This document shows, piece after piece, positions 9,983 to 18,029 of a stretch of DNA of 64,000 nucleotides. The translations under genes and the position numbers were made by a program. The first letter of the stretch is position 1. Each line of letters starts with the position of its first letter. The notes below the pieces were generated by a model, which was not told where the DNA came from, did not search any database, and was given only the letters and a program-made list of their open reading frames with translations. Source of the DNA: Fictibacillus nanhaiensis (GTDB lineage Bacteria > Bacillota > Bacilli > Bacillales > Fictibacillaceae); assembly GCA_016401345.1 (NCBI GenBank), contig JAEACG010000003.1, positions 1 to 64,000 on the forward strand. Reading direction: 5' to 3'.

Positions 9983-10138
9983 GGTTGAAGTGAAGGCTGT
10001 TTTTTTGCTGGAATGGGTGGGTGTGAGCGAAACGAGGGCTGGTTGGAGTGAAACATGAACTAGTTGGAGTGAAAAGGTAGGTTCACTGCGCGAAACTATA
10101 GTCTTTTTGAGCGAAACGGAGGCAGAATTGAGCGAACG
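9983..10138 (+). repeat. Degenerate 21-bp tandem repeat with GAGCGAAAC core
   Basis: The stretch of about 390 bases between terminator and next gene contains five to six imperfect 21-22-bp units. Each has a core GAGYGAAAC (GAGCGAAAC, GAGTGAAAC, GAGTGAAAA, CGCGAAAC, AGCGAAAC, AGCGAAC) followed by about 12 variable bases. Spacing is nearly constant while the variable part is not conserved. No open frame or terminator explains it. A second array with the same 21-bp period but different core lies at 61690-61790. Confidence 0.7.
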
Positions 10139-10272
10139 TGTAACAATTATAAAAACACGTACCGTAAAACGCGCAAGAACTGTACTTTGTAATCTTTTTT
10201 ATATTTATATAATTCTTTCCCATTCATTATTTGGTACATTATAGAAAGAGTGGTTTTTTTATTCAGGTCTAC

Positions 10273-11190
10273 ATGGGGGATAAGGTTTTGGATCGGTTAT
10301 TAATAAAGGTTTATTCAGCACTAGTGGGGATTGTCGCATTATTAGGATTGATGGCTTTTTATCGCATGACAAATGGCCAGTTAGTGGACTTAACATCATC
10401 CATTTTTTGGTTTGGTTACGCAGGTCTTATCTTAACTATGACTTGTGGGATTGCTTTATCTTTCTTTGTTGAATGGTTAATTAAACAACCTGAACGAAGC
10501 GGAGTTGGAGATAGTATTTCGTTTATTTGGTACCATACTTTAGTGGGTACGATAATACCTATACTGGGGAATATTGTGGCGTTCTTTTTTGCAATCACTC
10601 ACCTGCTTATCGAGAAGGGGAAAACAAAAGAGATCTTATTCTTCTCTCTTTGGATGGTTTCATTAATAGTTACTGGAATAATGCTCGAATCAAAGCTAAC
10701 TCATAATTATAATTTAGTACTTCTTGTTATAGGTATTCTAGTTATTGGATTTTCCACTTTATTTTTGCTCAGCGGAAATTGGATGTTGAAAGTCTTAATT
10801 TTTCTACTAAGTACTTGTTCAGTATTTCTTCCAAGTACTATGAATCTCTTAGAAGCTCATGAAGAATTTAAAACAAGATATAAACATGATCCAGAATTAG
10901 CGATACTACATGAAAAAATTAAAGAGCGTTATTCAGATTTGGAACTAGATCTCGTTAATGATAACGTGGAAACACTCGATCTAACTATACATAAAATTTC
11001 AGTCGGATTCTCCATTTCGCAAATAGAAAAATTAATAAACGATATACCCGTGAGAGAAGCAGGGTTTTCCTTGAAACTGTTCGGAGAAGAAGAGTTTCTT
11101 AATATTACGGTTGATTCAGAACGAAAAGTGACTGAGTGTGAGACTTCAAATACTGAGGAGAATATTTGTGGTGAGTTGTTAAGAAACTAA
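10273..11190 (+). CDS. Hypothetical multi-pass membrane protein
   Basis: About 306 residues. The first 200 hold roughly five hydrophobic segments (start of protein, near TSSIFWFGYAGLILTM, SFIWYHTLVGTIIP, FSLWMVSLIVTGIM, LVLLVIGILVIGFSTLFLL and a following helix). The last 110 are soluble and charged with no cysteine motif. I recognise no family. Start is uncertain: ATG 10273 lacks a good ribosome site, TTG 10288 has GGGGGAT eight bases upstream, and a TTG at 10231 extends the frame. It stands alone between a repeat region and a terminator. Confidence 0.7.
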   Translation: MGDKVLDRLLIKVYSALVGIVALLGLMAFYRMTNGQLVDLTSSIFWFGYAGLILTMTCGIALSFFVEWLIKQPERSGVGDSISFIWYHTLVGTIIPILGNIVAFFFAITHLLIEKGKTKEILFFSLWMVSLIVTGIMLESKLTHNYNLVLLVIGILVIGFSTLFLLSGNWMLKVLIFLLSTCSVFLPSTMNLLEAHEEFKTRYKHDPELAILHEKIKERYSDLELDLVNDNVETLDLTIHKISVGFSISQIEKLINDIPVREAGFSLKLFGEEEFLNITVDSERKVTECETSNTEENICGELLRN

Positions 11191-11204
11191 CTCCCAACCA
11201 GTTG

Positions 11205-11242
11205 GGTGCATATCTTAAATAAGACGTGCACCTATTTTATTT
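11205..11242 (+). terminator. Intrinsic terminator
   Basis: Stem GGTGCA..TCTTA / TAAGA..TGCACC with a TATTTTATTT tail, between two convergent genes. Confidence 0.85.
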
Positions 11243-11764
11243 CTAATCTATATCTCCTATTAACCAAAAGGAATATCCCTTATGCTCCCCTACTCCATCA
11301 TATCCCCTAACTTTTAATTCACTAGGAATCTGTAATCCCCATTCTTTTTGAAGGAATTGAGAATTCTTTGTTACGGAATAATTCTTTAAGAAGTCACCAT
11401 CATGATTCAAACCTTCATAAAAACTGTTTAATCCTGCTTTCGTATAACTAATCATGACCTCGGAATAAAATAAATCTGGTAAAGTGAAATAACAATAAAT
11501 ACGATATTCTTTTTCGTGAACAGATTTCTTATTACGTAAACGTCTAACAAATCCTATCACTTGCTTCATAATTTCTTTTTTATACTCAATAAGCATATTT
11601 TCGTCGTAATTATTATCATCTAATGAAAAACTATATGCTCGATATCCTAGATAATTGGGACTTTTGTCTGGAGGTACGGGTAAGGATCGGGTCCACTCAT
11701 CGATATCGTTCTTCATGTTTTGAAGTTTTCTTTTCATATTCCGATATTTCTTTTCTCTAGACAT
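11243..11764 (-). CDS. Hypothetical protein, DUF3916-like
   Basis: 173-residue soluble protein. The basic N-terminus MSREKKYRNMKRKLQNM, the central EYRIYCYFTLPDLFYSEVMI and the C-terminal QKEWGLQIPSELKVRGYDGVGEHKGYSFWLIGD match my memory of the DUF3916 family of Firmicutes, function unknown. Preceded by a GAGGTGTAAGA ribosome site. It follows the next gene upstream by a short gap and could be co-transcribed with it. Confidence 0.72.
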   Translation of the reverse strand: MSREKKYRNMKRKLQNMKNDIDEWTRSLPVPPDKSPNYLGYRAYSFSLDDNNYDENMLIEYKKEIMKQVIGFVRRLRNKKSVHEKEYRIYCYFTLPDLFYSEVMISYTKAGLNSFYEGLNHDGDFLKNYSVTKNSQFLQKEWGLQIPSELKVRGYDGVGEHKGYSFWLIGDID

Positions 11765-11791
11765 TCTTACACCTCGTTTTTTCTTAAGCTC

Positions 11792-12652
11792 TTACAAAAA
11801 GAAACTCTTTACATGTTTAACATCTAACAGATACACCTCTGTATCTTCTATTAGAAAGAGCTTTGTTCCCCGGCCAGCTGCTTGATCATAATTTAAAATA
11901 CTTCCATCAGGTTTTAATGTCTTAAAAGTAATCTTTTTCTTTTCGTGAAGAGCATATAAATATACCTCCGGCTTAGCATCGTAATCCTGGCTAAATAATA
12001 CATCATATCCATGGATAGCGAATGCACTGCATCCCTCAATTGGAATGTCATCAAAGAGTTCAAATTCGTTTTCGCCGTTGATCTTAAGAAACGGAAAATC
12101 AGAGTAATAGTAAATGTTTGTACAATCAGGTGTTACGTTCATGGCATAGCAATCATCAATAGGAGGTACATGTTGATTTTCCTTCAAGATTGAGTAATAA
12201 AAATCAAACGTCTTATTACCATCATTAAAACAGTTCAACCTCCCTGGATCACTTTGATCAAAATAACTTACCCACACATCACCTTCAGGAGTGGTTTGTA
12301 CATCTTGAACACCATCTCCAAACGCATATTTATTTAATATAATTCCTTCCTTATCAAACACATAGGCGTTTCTTGAATCGTTCTCTTCATCTTCCATGAG
12401 GGCTTCAACAAGTAAATAATTTTCCCCAACAGGTTGAGCAGAAGTAAATATCGTCATGTTTAAGGCTTGTATTTTAATATGAATGACCTTGTAGTCTTTG
12501 AGATGATAGAGGTCATGATGATACATCGAACCTTCCTTTGTACTGGTCAGAACGATTAAATTCCCTTCATAATCTATACTAATGTTAAAAGAATCAGACC
12601 TACCCAAGTAACTTCTTAAATTACAATACAATTGTGCATTCAAGCTCTTCAT
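11792..12652 (-). CDS. Hypothetical protein, possible beta-propeller
   Basis: 286 residues with no signal peptide or membrane segment. Repeated hydrophobic-aromatic strands with DG/GD turns (NISIDYEGNLIVLTS, GENYLLVEAL, EGDVWVSYFDQSDPG, MNVTPDCTNIYYYSDFPFL, IHGYDVLFSQDYDAKPEVYLYAL) suggest a WD40-like or NHL-like propeller fold, with about five visible blades. The function is not recognisable. Good GAGGTGTCGA ribosome site. Confidence 0.65.
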   Translation of the reverse strand: MKSLNAQLYCNLRSYLGRSDSFNISIDYEGNLIVLTSTKEGSMYHHDLYHLKDYKVIHIKIQALNMTIFTSAQPVGENYLLVEALMEDEENDSRNAYVFDKEGIILNKYAFGDGVQDVQTTPEGDVWVSYFDQSDPGRLNCFNDGNKTFDFYYSILKENQHVPPIDDCYAMNVTPDCTNIYYYSDFPFLKINGENEFELFDDIPIEGCSAFAIHGYDVLFSQDYDAKPEVYLYALHEKKKITFKTLKPDGSILNYDQAAGRGTKLFLIEDTEVYLLDVKHVKSFFL

Positions 12653-12751
12653 TCGACACCTCTAGATTGTTATATGAATTTTATAGTACCACTAAACACT
12701 TCTCTACCTCATCTTAGGAATGAGATATTCACATAAAAATAACCATTTACA

Positions 12752-12788
12752 TAAAAAAGCTCTTTAGAGAATCATCCTCCAAAGAGCT
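12752..12788 (-). terminator. Intrinsic terminator of the SpoIID-domain gene
   Basis: On the minus strand AGCTCTTT / AAAGAGCT forms the stem and is followed by TTTTTT; it starts a few bases after the stop codon. Confidence 0.9.
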
Positions 12789-12795
12789 CCCCCAC

Positions 12796-14676
12796 CTATT
12801 TATTTAGCCACAGTACTTGTTCTGCTTTCTCATCATAATAAGAAGGAACTAAGCCAGTTTGCTTTAAGAACGCGAGTGGCACATAGATTTTGTTATAGTA
12901 CTTTTCTGGTTTTGCTGTAAGCGCAATTTTCTTTCCATTCACCGTCGCGTACTTACTCAGATGCGATGCAACAACCTTGCGTGATCCATCAACAATAGTA
13001 AAGTTAGATGAAGTATAACTAAGTTTCATCTTATAACGTGTTGCAAGTCCTGGCATTGGGACGTACAACGTATTGTTTTTGGAAACTATCGGTGAACCTA
13101 GGTTCAAGATCTGTCCAGACGTGATTGGTGTAATGCCGTCTTTATAAGAGATGGTTTGGCCGAGCGTAATATAATGCTCGTTCATGTAGCCTGTAATTGT
13201 GCCTGCTTTCACTTTAAACCATTCTCCAGACTTACCTAGAATGATAATCTTTTGATTGAGTTTGGTTTTGCCTAATTCAGCACTTGTTATTGAAGCTGAT
13301 TTTCTAATCTTAGTACCTTCATAGTTAACAACCCCTGTCATCTGCAGCGCAGTTGTCGGAATGGTAGTTGTTTTATCATTTGTAATCACTGTACCTGGAT
13401 AATAGAATGCAAGGATCTCACGGAATCCTTTACCCTTTTCCGCCATAGCATCCGCCCCGGTTTGACTCATTCCAGCTCCATGACCATATCCTAAAACGGA
13501 TACTTGATAATCTTGTGTTGTAGATTTAAATGAAGTAACAAGCGTACTTCTTAACTGTAATGCATATCTAAACTGAGAACTTGTTAAGGTAAGTTGCTTG
13601 CTAAACTTTTTAGCTGCCCCTACGGCATCAGTTATTACTTTTCCGCTATTATCTTTCATAATATAGGTAAAGGCCACGCTAGCACTTTTCATTCTTTTTC
13701 CTTTTGTCCGCTCGTCTGAAATAGTAAACGAATTAACATCTACTACCTTTGCATTTTCATGTTCATTTGCTAGAAACATTCTCTTTACCTGTGAAGCAAA
13801 TATCGCATTTTTTTCTGCTTTGCTCCACCATGCATCTGGATTGTTTATATCAAGCCCCGATAGAGAAAATTGCGTTTTGTATAAGGTTACATTGCTTGGC
13901 AATATAGGATCATAAGGGTCTACCTTTGCAGGAAAATACGGAAGATCGACTGAACCTCCCAGTTGAAACGCACCTGAATTTGTTTCGGTGTGTCCTCCAT
14001 TTGATGCAGAGTAAACGGCATCAATAACTTTTCCGTTATATGACAAAACTTTATCCTTGGTTTCATAGGTTGCTTTGATTAAATCATGATATTGTTTGTC
14101 ATATCCTAAATAACGATGATAATTAATCGTATCGTCCAATGGTCTTTTGGAATTTAGAGCGTGTTTAGCATAAGACCTTGCTGCAATCGCCTGAGCTTTC
14201 ATGGCTTGCATATGGTACGATCCATTAATTTCACCTGGAAGTACACCTTCAACATACTGCTCTAGAGGAAGTACATTCTCAGGCTGCACATATTTATCAA
14301 ACACCTTAAGATTTATCGTACCCATGTACGATCTCTTTATCTTCCCATTTAACGTAATGAGGTGACTTGGGGATATACCCGCTGGTTTTATTGAAAGTTC
14401 GGTACGTCTCGTAATCAATGTACTTCCTTCGTATAGCCCTAGCTGACCACTCTCTACTTTAACTGTATACGTTTTGCCTGCTACTAAACTCTTTCCACTA
14501 GTAACCTCTTTAAACGTTCCTTTTACAGAAAAGCTTAAGACTGAAAGCTTGTCTACATCATGCTTTAATTGAACGGTAATCAGTTCACCTGCTGCCTCTG
14601 CTACATGGTTCTTCTGACTAGGCAAGGTACTAAACAATAACAACGCGACAACAAACATAACAATACCTTTTCTCAT
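12796..14676 (-). CDS. Secreted SpoIID/LytB-domain protein with SH3 and copper-amine-oxidase-like domains
   Basis: Exported peptidoglycan-associated protein. It has a signal peptide of about 28 residues, an N-terminal beta-rich region, then a SpoIID domain (about residues 120-440) with LPLEQYVEGVLPGEI, AMKAQAIAARSYA, YSASNGGHTE and GYGHGAGMSQTGADAMA, the last typical of SpoIID/LytB. A bacterial SH3-like domain follows (TKIRKSASITSAELGKTKLNQKI) and a copper-amine-oxidase N-domain-like repeat at the end (YVPLAFLKQTGL). SpoIID itself is a lytic transglycosylase; this 626-residue protein is larger and probably acts on vegetative wall or is LytB-like. ATG 14676 is chosen over an in-frame extension of 12 residues. 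Confidence 0.88.
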   Translation of the reverse strand: MRKGIVMFVVALLLFSTLPSQKNHVAEAAGELITVQLKHDVDKLSVLSFSVKGTFKEVTSGKSLVAGKTYTVKVESGQLGLYEGSTLITRRTELSIKPAGISPSHLITLNGKIKRSYMGTINLKVFDKYVQPENVLPLEQYVEGVLPGEINGSYHMQAMKAQAIAARSYAKHALNSKRPLDDTINYHRYLGYDKQYHDLIKATYETKDKVLSYNGKVIDAVYSASNGGHTETNSGAFQLGGSVDLPYFPAKVDPYDPILPSNVTLYKTQFSLSGLDINNPDAWWSKAEKNAIFASQVKRMFLANEHENAKVVDVNSFTISDERTKGKRMKSASVAFTYIMKDNSGKVITDAVGAAKKFSKQLTLTSSQFRYALQLRSTLVTSFKSTTQDYQVSVLGYGHGAGMSQTGADAMAEKGKGFREILAFYYPGTVITNDKTTTIPTTALQMTGVVNYEGTKIRKSASITSAELGKTKLNQKIIILGKSGEWFKVKAGTITGYMNEHYITLGQTISYKDGITPITSGQILNLGSPIVSKNNTLYVPMPGLATRYKMKLSYTSSNFTIVDGSRKVVASHLSKYATVNGKKIALTAKPEKYYNKIYVPLAFLKQTGLVPSYYDEKAEQVLWLNK

Positions 14677-14737
14677 TTCGCACCAACTTATCCTAATATT
14701 TACATTTAACAAATACTAGTATATCAAAATCATTGTG

Positions 14738-15631
14738 TCATAGACTACTAGAATATGTATTTTCTGCGTCTATCCAGTTGTATCTTGGAACGCTAGAACC
14801 TATGATATGCTCTTTTCTTTTTTCAGCAGATAACATCGTTATTAACGTGCCATAATAATACGCCATGAAACTCGTCTTGATTTTGCGATGCTTGTATTGA
14901 AAGACAGTTGTCTTAAAAGCATCAATAACAAGGTCTGTCATGTGCTCAAGCGGCTGATATAGGTTTAGTTGTCGGTATGCCATCAATGCCTTTTCCCAAA
15001 ATGTAAAAATCTCTGAAGCACGATTGAAAAAGGGTCTTACCGTTTGAATAAACGTTTGCGGCACCGTATCTGGAACGAAAGAATAATCAAGGTTTTCAAA
15101 AGAAGATGAAGATGGTGCATGTAAAGTTGAAACGTTGTCTTCCTGACGTATGTTTTTATCTTTATTTTGCAGATTTAAAAAGAGTTTTTCCGTTTCTGGG
15201 GCTGTGAAAATCTCTTCTGACCTGCTCTCAGTAAGGTTTTCACTGTTAGCACGGTAAGTCATTTGTGTATTCACGGATGTATCAATTGGTTGAAAAACAA
15301 ATACATTATGTGCGAACCCACCACTCGAACGATAGGTTTTATGAACAGTAAGAAAGTCTGTTGTTTTGGCTTTGCGCAGCATGCGTACAAATGTCGCACG
15401 AGACACCCCGCCTTGTCTACCTCGGCAAGCTGAAACGAGTGTCGCAATCTTCGCGTTAGCCACACCTGGGACAACCACACTGAATTGGGTTAATACTTCA
15501 AAAGCAATAAATTCTGAATGTGTAAACTGATCCGGGTAAAATTGCAAATACCTTTCTTTGTGTTCATTAAACTCCTTTACACTGCGAAACTGGCTCAAGT
15601 ATTTAAATTGATAAATATTTCCCGCTCTCAC
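14738..15631 (-). CDS. Helix-turn-helix protein of a Bacillaceae orphan family
   Basis: 297 residues, GTG start behind GAGGAGGAAAAAAT. The N-terminal 120 residues (LSQFRSVKEFNEHKERYLQFYPDQFTHSEFIAFEVLTQFSV, NAKIATLVSA, GGVSRATFVRMLRKAKTTDFLTVHKTYRSSGG) look like a winged helix-turn-helix DNA-binding module related to replication-initiator N-domains. The middle is low-complexity, and the C-terminus (TVRPFFNRASEIFTFWEKALMAYRQLNLY) is helical. I have seen proteins with this N-terminus in many Bacillus genomes without known function. It could be a regulator; nothing in the context decides. Confidence 0.68.
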   Translation of the reverse strand: MRAGNIYQFKYLSQFRSVKEFNEHKERYLQFYPDQFTHSEFIAFEVLTQFSVVVPGVANAKIATLVSACRGRQGGVSRATFVRMLRKAKTTDFLTVHKTYRSSGGFAHNVFVFQPIDTSVNTQMTYRANSENLTESRSEEIFTAPETEKLFLNLQNKDKNIRQEDNVSTLHAPSSSSFENLDYSFVPDTVPQTFIQTVRPFFNRASEIFTFWEKALMAYRQLNLYQPLEHMTDLVIDAFKTTVFQYKHRKIKTSFMAYYYGTLITMLSAEKRKEHIIGSSVPRYNWIDAENTYSSSL

Positions 15632-15732
15632 ATTTTTTCCTCCTCATCATTTGACTCATCCAATAAATGTGTAATCAATGATAAAAAGAGCCATCAGGAG
15701 TGAAATTTTTTTGGGGGTTAGCATGTGTGGAT

Positions 15733-15757
15733 GTTTATTCATATGTGAGATGGGAAG
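15733..15757 (+). promoter_or_regulatory. Possible sigma-B promoter of the SDR gene
   Basis: GTTTAT (15733-15738) and GGGAAG (15752-15757) are 13 bases apart, resembling the general-stress consensus GTTTAA-N13/15-GGGTAT. The match is partial. It would fit the known stress regulation of the related B. subtilis dehydrogenases. Confidence 0.35.
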
Positions 15758-15789
15758 AAAAGAGTTAGGAAGAAATATAAGGAGTGATA

Positions 15790-16662
15790 ATGTCTATGTC
15801 TAATCAAGAGCATCCAAAAGGACAACCCGCACAGCATCAAAACCATCAACCAGGTGTAGAATCTGAAATGACACCTAAGCCTCAATCGGAAAGCCCGACG
15901 TATAAAGGCAGCGGAAAGCTAAAAGGAAAATCCACACTGATTACGGGCGGAGACAGCGGAATTGGTAAAGCAGCCGCTATTGCATTTGCGAAAGAAGGCG
16001 CGAACGTTGCGGTCGTCTATCTAGAGGAATCAGGAGACGCTGAAGAAACGAAGACACAAATCGAGCAAGAAGGCGTGAAATGCTTGTTGATTCGGGGAGA
16101 TATCGGAGACGAATCGTTCTGTGAACAAACGGTTCGCGATGTGGTTGGTTCGTTCGGCGGACTGGACGTTCTGGTGAATAACGCAGCAGAACAGCATCCA
16201 CAGCAGAACTTTGAGGACATTACAGCGGAACAGCTTGAGAAAACATTCCGTACAAATATATTCAGCATGTTCCACCTGACGAAAGCTGCGCTTCCACATT
16301 TGAAACAAGGAAGTTCGATCATTAATACGGCTTCGATTACAGCATATCAAGGTCATCCGGAGTTGATCGATTATGCGTCAACAAAAGGTGCGATCGTGTC
16401 GTTTACTCGTTCATTGTCGAATAATCTTGTTAAAAAAGGAATCCGTGTGAACGGTATTGCGCCAGGTCCGATCTGGACACCGCTCATCCCTTCTACTTTC
16501 ACCGCAGATAAAGTAGAGCAGTTCGGTAAAGACACACCGATGGGCCGACCAGGTCAGCCAGAGGAACTCGCACCTGCTTATGTGTATCTAGCGAGCGAAG
16601 ATTCTTCCTATGTATCTGGGCAGATGATTCATATTAATGGTGGTAAGGTTGTAAACGGATAG
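15790..16662 (+). CDS. SDR-family oxidoreductase (general-stress type, YdaD/YhdF-like)
   Basis: Short-chain NAD(P)-dependent dehydrogenase of unknown substrate. A hydrophilic N-terminal extension rich in Q, H, P and K (about 45 residues) precedes the Rossmann motif TGGDSGIGKAAA. It also has NNAAEQ, the catalytic Ser in SIINTASITAYQ and YASTKGA (Tyr-x-x-x-Lys). The extended N-terminus and C-terminal VSGQMIHINGGKVVNG are typical of the Bacillus stress-induced group. ATG 15790 follows AAGGAG by five bases. Confidence 0.93.
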   Translation: MSMSNQEHPKGQPAQHQNHQPGVESEMTPKPQSESPTYKGSGKLKGKSTLITGGDSGIGKAAAIAFAKEGANVAVVYLEESGDAEETKTQIEQEGVKCLLIRGDIGDESFCEQTVRDVVGSFGGLDVLVNNAAEQHPQQNFEDITAEQLEKTFRTNIFSMFHLTKAALPHLKQGSSIINTASITAYQGHPELIDYASTKGAIVSFTRSLSNNLVKKGIRVNGIAPGPIWTPLIPSTFTADKVEQFGKDTPMGRPGQPEELAPAYVYLASEDSSYVSGQMIHINGGKVVNG

Positions 16663-16682
16663 TTGACACCAATATTTCGGAG

Positions 16683-16732
16683 AAAGCTGGCTACATAAGT
16701 GAGAACAATCACTTAAGAGTGCCAGCTTTTTT
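16683..16732 (+). terminator. Intrinsic terminator of the SDR gene
   Basis: AAAGCTGGC / GCCAGCTTT outer stem enclosing a second AAGTGA / TCACTT hairpin, followed by TTTTTT. Confidence 0.92.
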
Positions 16733-16764
16733 GTGAAAAAATACGATTCGCACCATGTACATGA

Positions 16765-16810
16765 TAAACGAAAGAAAGCCACTGCCCGATATACCGTTAG
16801 GGCAGTGGCT
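16765..16810 (-). terminator. Terminator of fibre operon A
   Basis: On the minus strand an 11-bp stem (AGCCACTGCCC / GGGCAGTGGCT) is followed by TTTCTTTCG, immediately beyond the last small ORF of operon A. It marks the operon end. Confidence 0.88.
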
Positions 16811-16816
16811 ACACAT

Positions 16817-17050
16817 TCAGACTAGAGTATCGAACGAAGACTTTAGTTCTTGGTACTGATAGTTAGTGATCTTAGACGTGTTCCATTTCTTTTCCATAAA
16901 ATTTAATTTCTTTTTCACATAATCAAACGGTGCCCTACCTTGATACTCATCACCTAAATAGATTTCACATTCATTCTTGCCTTTATAGACAATCCTTAAA
17001 ATATGACCGTTTAGATGACAGATATATAAGCCATCCGCTAACCGTATCAC
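16817..17050 (-). CDS. Small hypothetical protein terminating fibre operon A
   Basis: About 78 residues, no known family: a beta-rich N-half (RLADGLYICHLNGHILRIVYKGKNECEIYLGDEYQG) and a basic helical C-half. The GTG at 17050 has AAGGAAGG eight bases upstream; a GTG three codons earlier also exists. Its start overlaps or abuts the stop of the sinR-like gene, implying translational coupling, so it may modulate that repressor. This last idea is inference only. Confidence 0.7.
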   Translation of the reverse strand: MIRLADGLYICHLNGHILRIVYKGKNECEIYLGDEYQGRAPFDYVKKKLNFMEKKWNTSKITNYQYQELKSSFDTLV

Positions 17051-17051
17051 G

Positions 17052-17390
17052 TTAAACACCTTCCTTATCAGAACACTTCCATGATTCGTAAGCTAAGAAG
17101 TCTCGAATATCTTCTTTATTAAGACCTATATCTCTGGCTTGTAAAACAAGATCCACCCATTCTGGATCTAGAATACCTACTTGAATGCTCAGTAACTGCT
17201 CCACAGGAACCTCCAAAGCTTTAGCTATTTTTTGAATCATATGCGCAGATGGGTTTGTCTCATGATTTTCAATACTGCTTAAATAACTTTTCGATATTCC
17301 CGCGATTGTCGCTAGCTTAGATAAACTCATCCGTTTTTTTAAACGATTATTTTTTATTTGTAAGCCTAGTTTCTTATTCACATCCAACAA
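17052..17390 (-). CDS. SinR-like repressor encoded at the end of fibre operon A
   Basis: XRE/HTH_3 DNA-binding domain at residues 10-65 (LKKRMSLSKLATIAGISKSYLSSIENHETNPSAHMIQKIAKAL). Residues 75-107 (LDPEWVDLVLQARDIGLNKEDIRDFLAYESWK) match the SinI/SinR helical-hook dimerisation motif seen in SinI itself. Length 112 residues is close to SinR (111). Start is uncertain: two adjacent TTG codons follow AAAAGGAAG. It is the sixth gene of the matrix operon, ten bases after the sortase stop, so it may repress its own operon through the GTTCTTT sites upstream. The SinI-like genes at 49.1 and 54.4 kb could antagonise it. Confidence 0.88.
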   Translation of the reverse strand: MLDVNKKLGLQIKNNRLKKRMSLSKLATIAGISKSYLSSIENHETNPSAHMIQKIAKALEVPVEQLLSIQVGILDPEWVDLVLQARDIGLNKEDIRDFLAYESWKCSDKEGV

Positions 17391-17399
17391 CTTCCTTTT

Positions 17400-18026
17400 C
17401 TATAAAACCTCCTCTTTTTTTAGAACAGCTTTCACAATATAACGATGAGTAGGATTTTTCATAGGATGACATGTAATCAAGGTGATCATGGCTTCGTTCT
17501 TTTTGTTATTTTGTAGAACGGATAGGTCAGTTGGTTTAACGAGAATTTCTTCCGTTACGGTGTACGTCAATTTTTGATGAGCTGTTTCAACTTGAATGGA
17601 ATCCCCCGGCCTTACTTCAGGCAGCCGGTTAAATTGTTTTCCATAGGTGTAGCTGCGATGCGCCGCAATCGCAGCATTCCCTGTTTTCCCAAGTGGAGAG
17701 GTGCCAGACAGATGCCCCGCTCCCACCTTCAGGTTGTTTTTCGTTGCTCCTTCTAAAATAGGAATAGACAACTGAATTTGGTTAATGGTCAATTTTCCAA
17801 TTATTCCTGTCTTCGAAGAGACTTGCTCCTTATGATCTTGACTTCTTTCTTGTAAAAAAATATCATCCAACTGTTTGTAGCTCTGTTTAATCTTTGATTG
17901 GTCCATCGAGGATTCCCAGTCTTCAAGCAGCCTTTGTTCTTGATAAGAAAAGTACACACTTTTGGCTTTCGGGTACGCCATTGTCATGACCCCTGCAAAA
18001 ATCAACAAGTATGCCAGCCATCTCAT
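17400..18026 (-). CDS. Class D sortase
   Basis: Membrane transpeptidase joining LPXTG proteins to the cell wall. N-terminal signal anchor at residues 4-20, sortase fold from about residue 75. Catalytic residues are visible: His123 in AIAAHRS, Cys186 in TLITCHP and Arg195 in PTHRY. The 208-residue length and IGKLTINQIQLSIPILEG start of the domain fit class D (SrtD/YhcS-like). It begins four bases after the stop of the LPXTG-protein gene, so that protein is the obvious substrate. The second LPXTG protein at 24.2 kb, with no sortase of its own nearby, is a second candidate. Confidence 0.92.
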   Translation of the reverse strand: MRWLAYLLIFAGVMTMAYPKAKSVYFSYQEQRLLEDWESSMDQSKIKQSYKQLDDIFLQERSQDHKEQVSSKTGIIGKLTINQIQLSIPILEGATKNNLKVGAGHLSGTSPLGKTGNAAIAAHRSYTYGKQFNRLPEVRPGDSIQVETAHQKLTYTVTEEILVKPTDLSVLQNNKKNEAMITLITCHPMKNPTHRYIVKAVLKKEEVL

Positions 18027-18029
18027 GCC

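Noticed and set aside
16017-16356. Three overlapping minus-strand frames of about 100 codons within the SDR gene
   Set aside because: Antisense shadows of a well-supported dehydrogenase; no ribosome sites and arginine/serine-biased composition typical of shadows.
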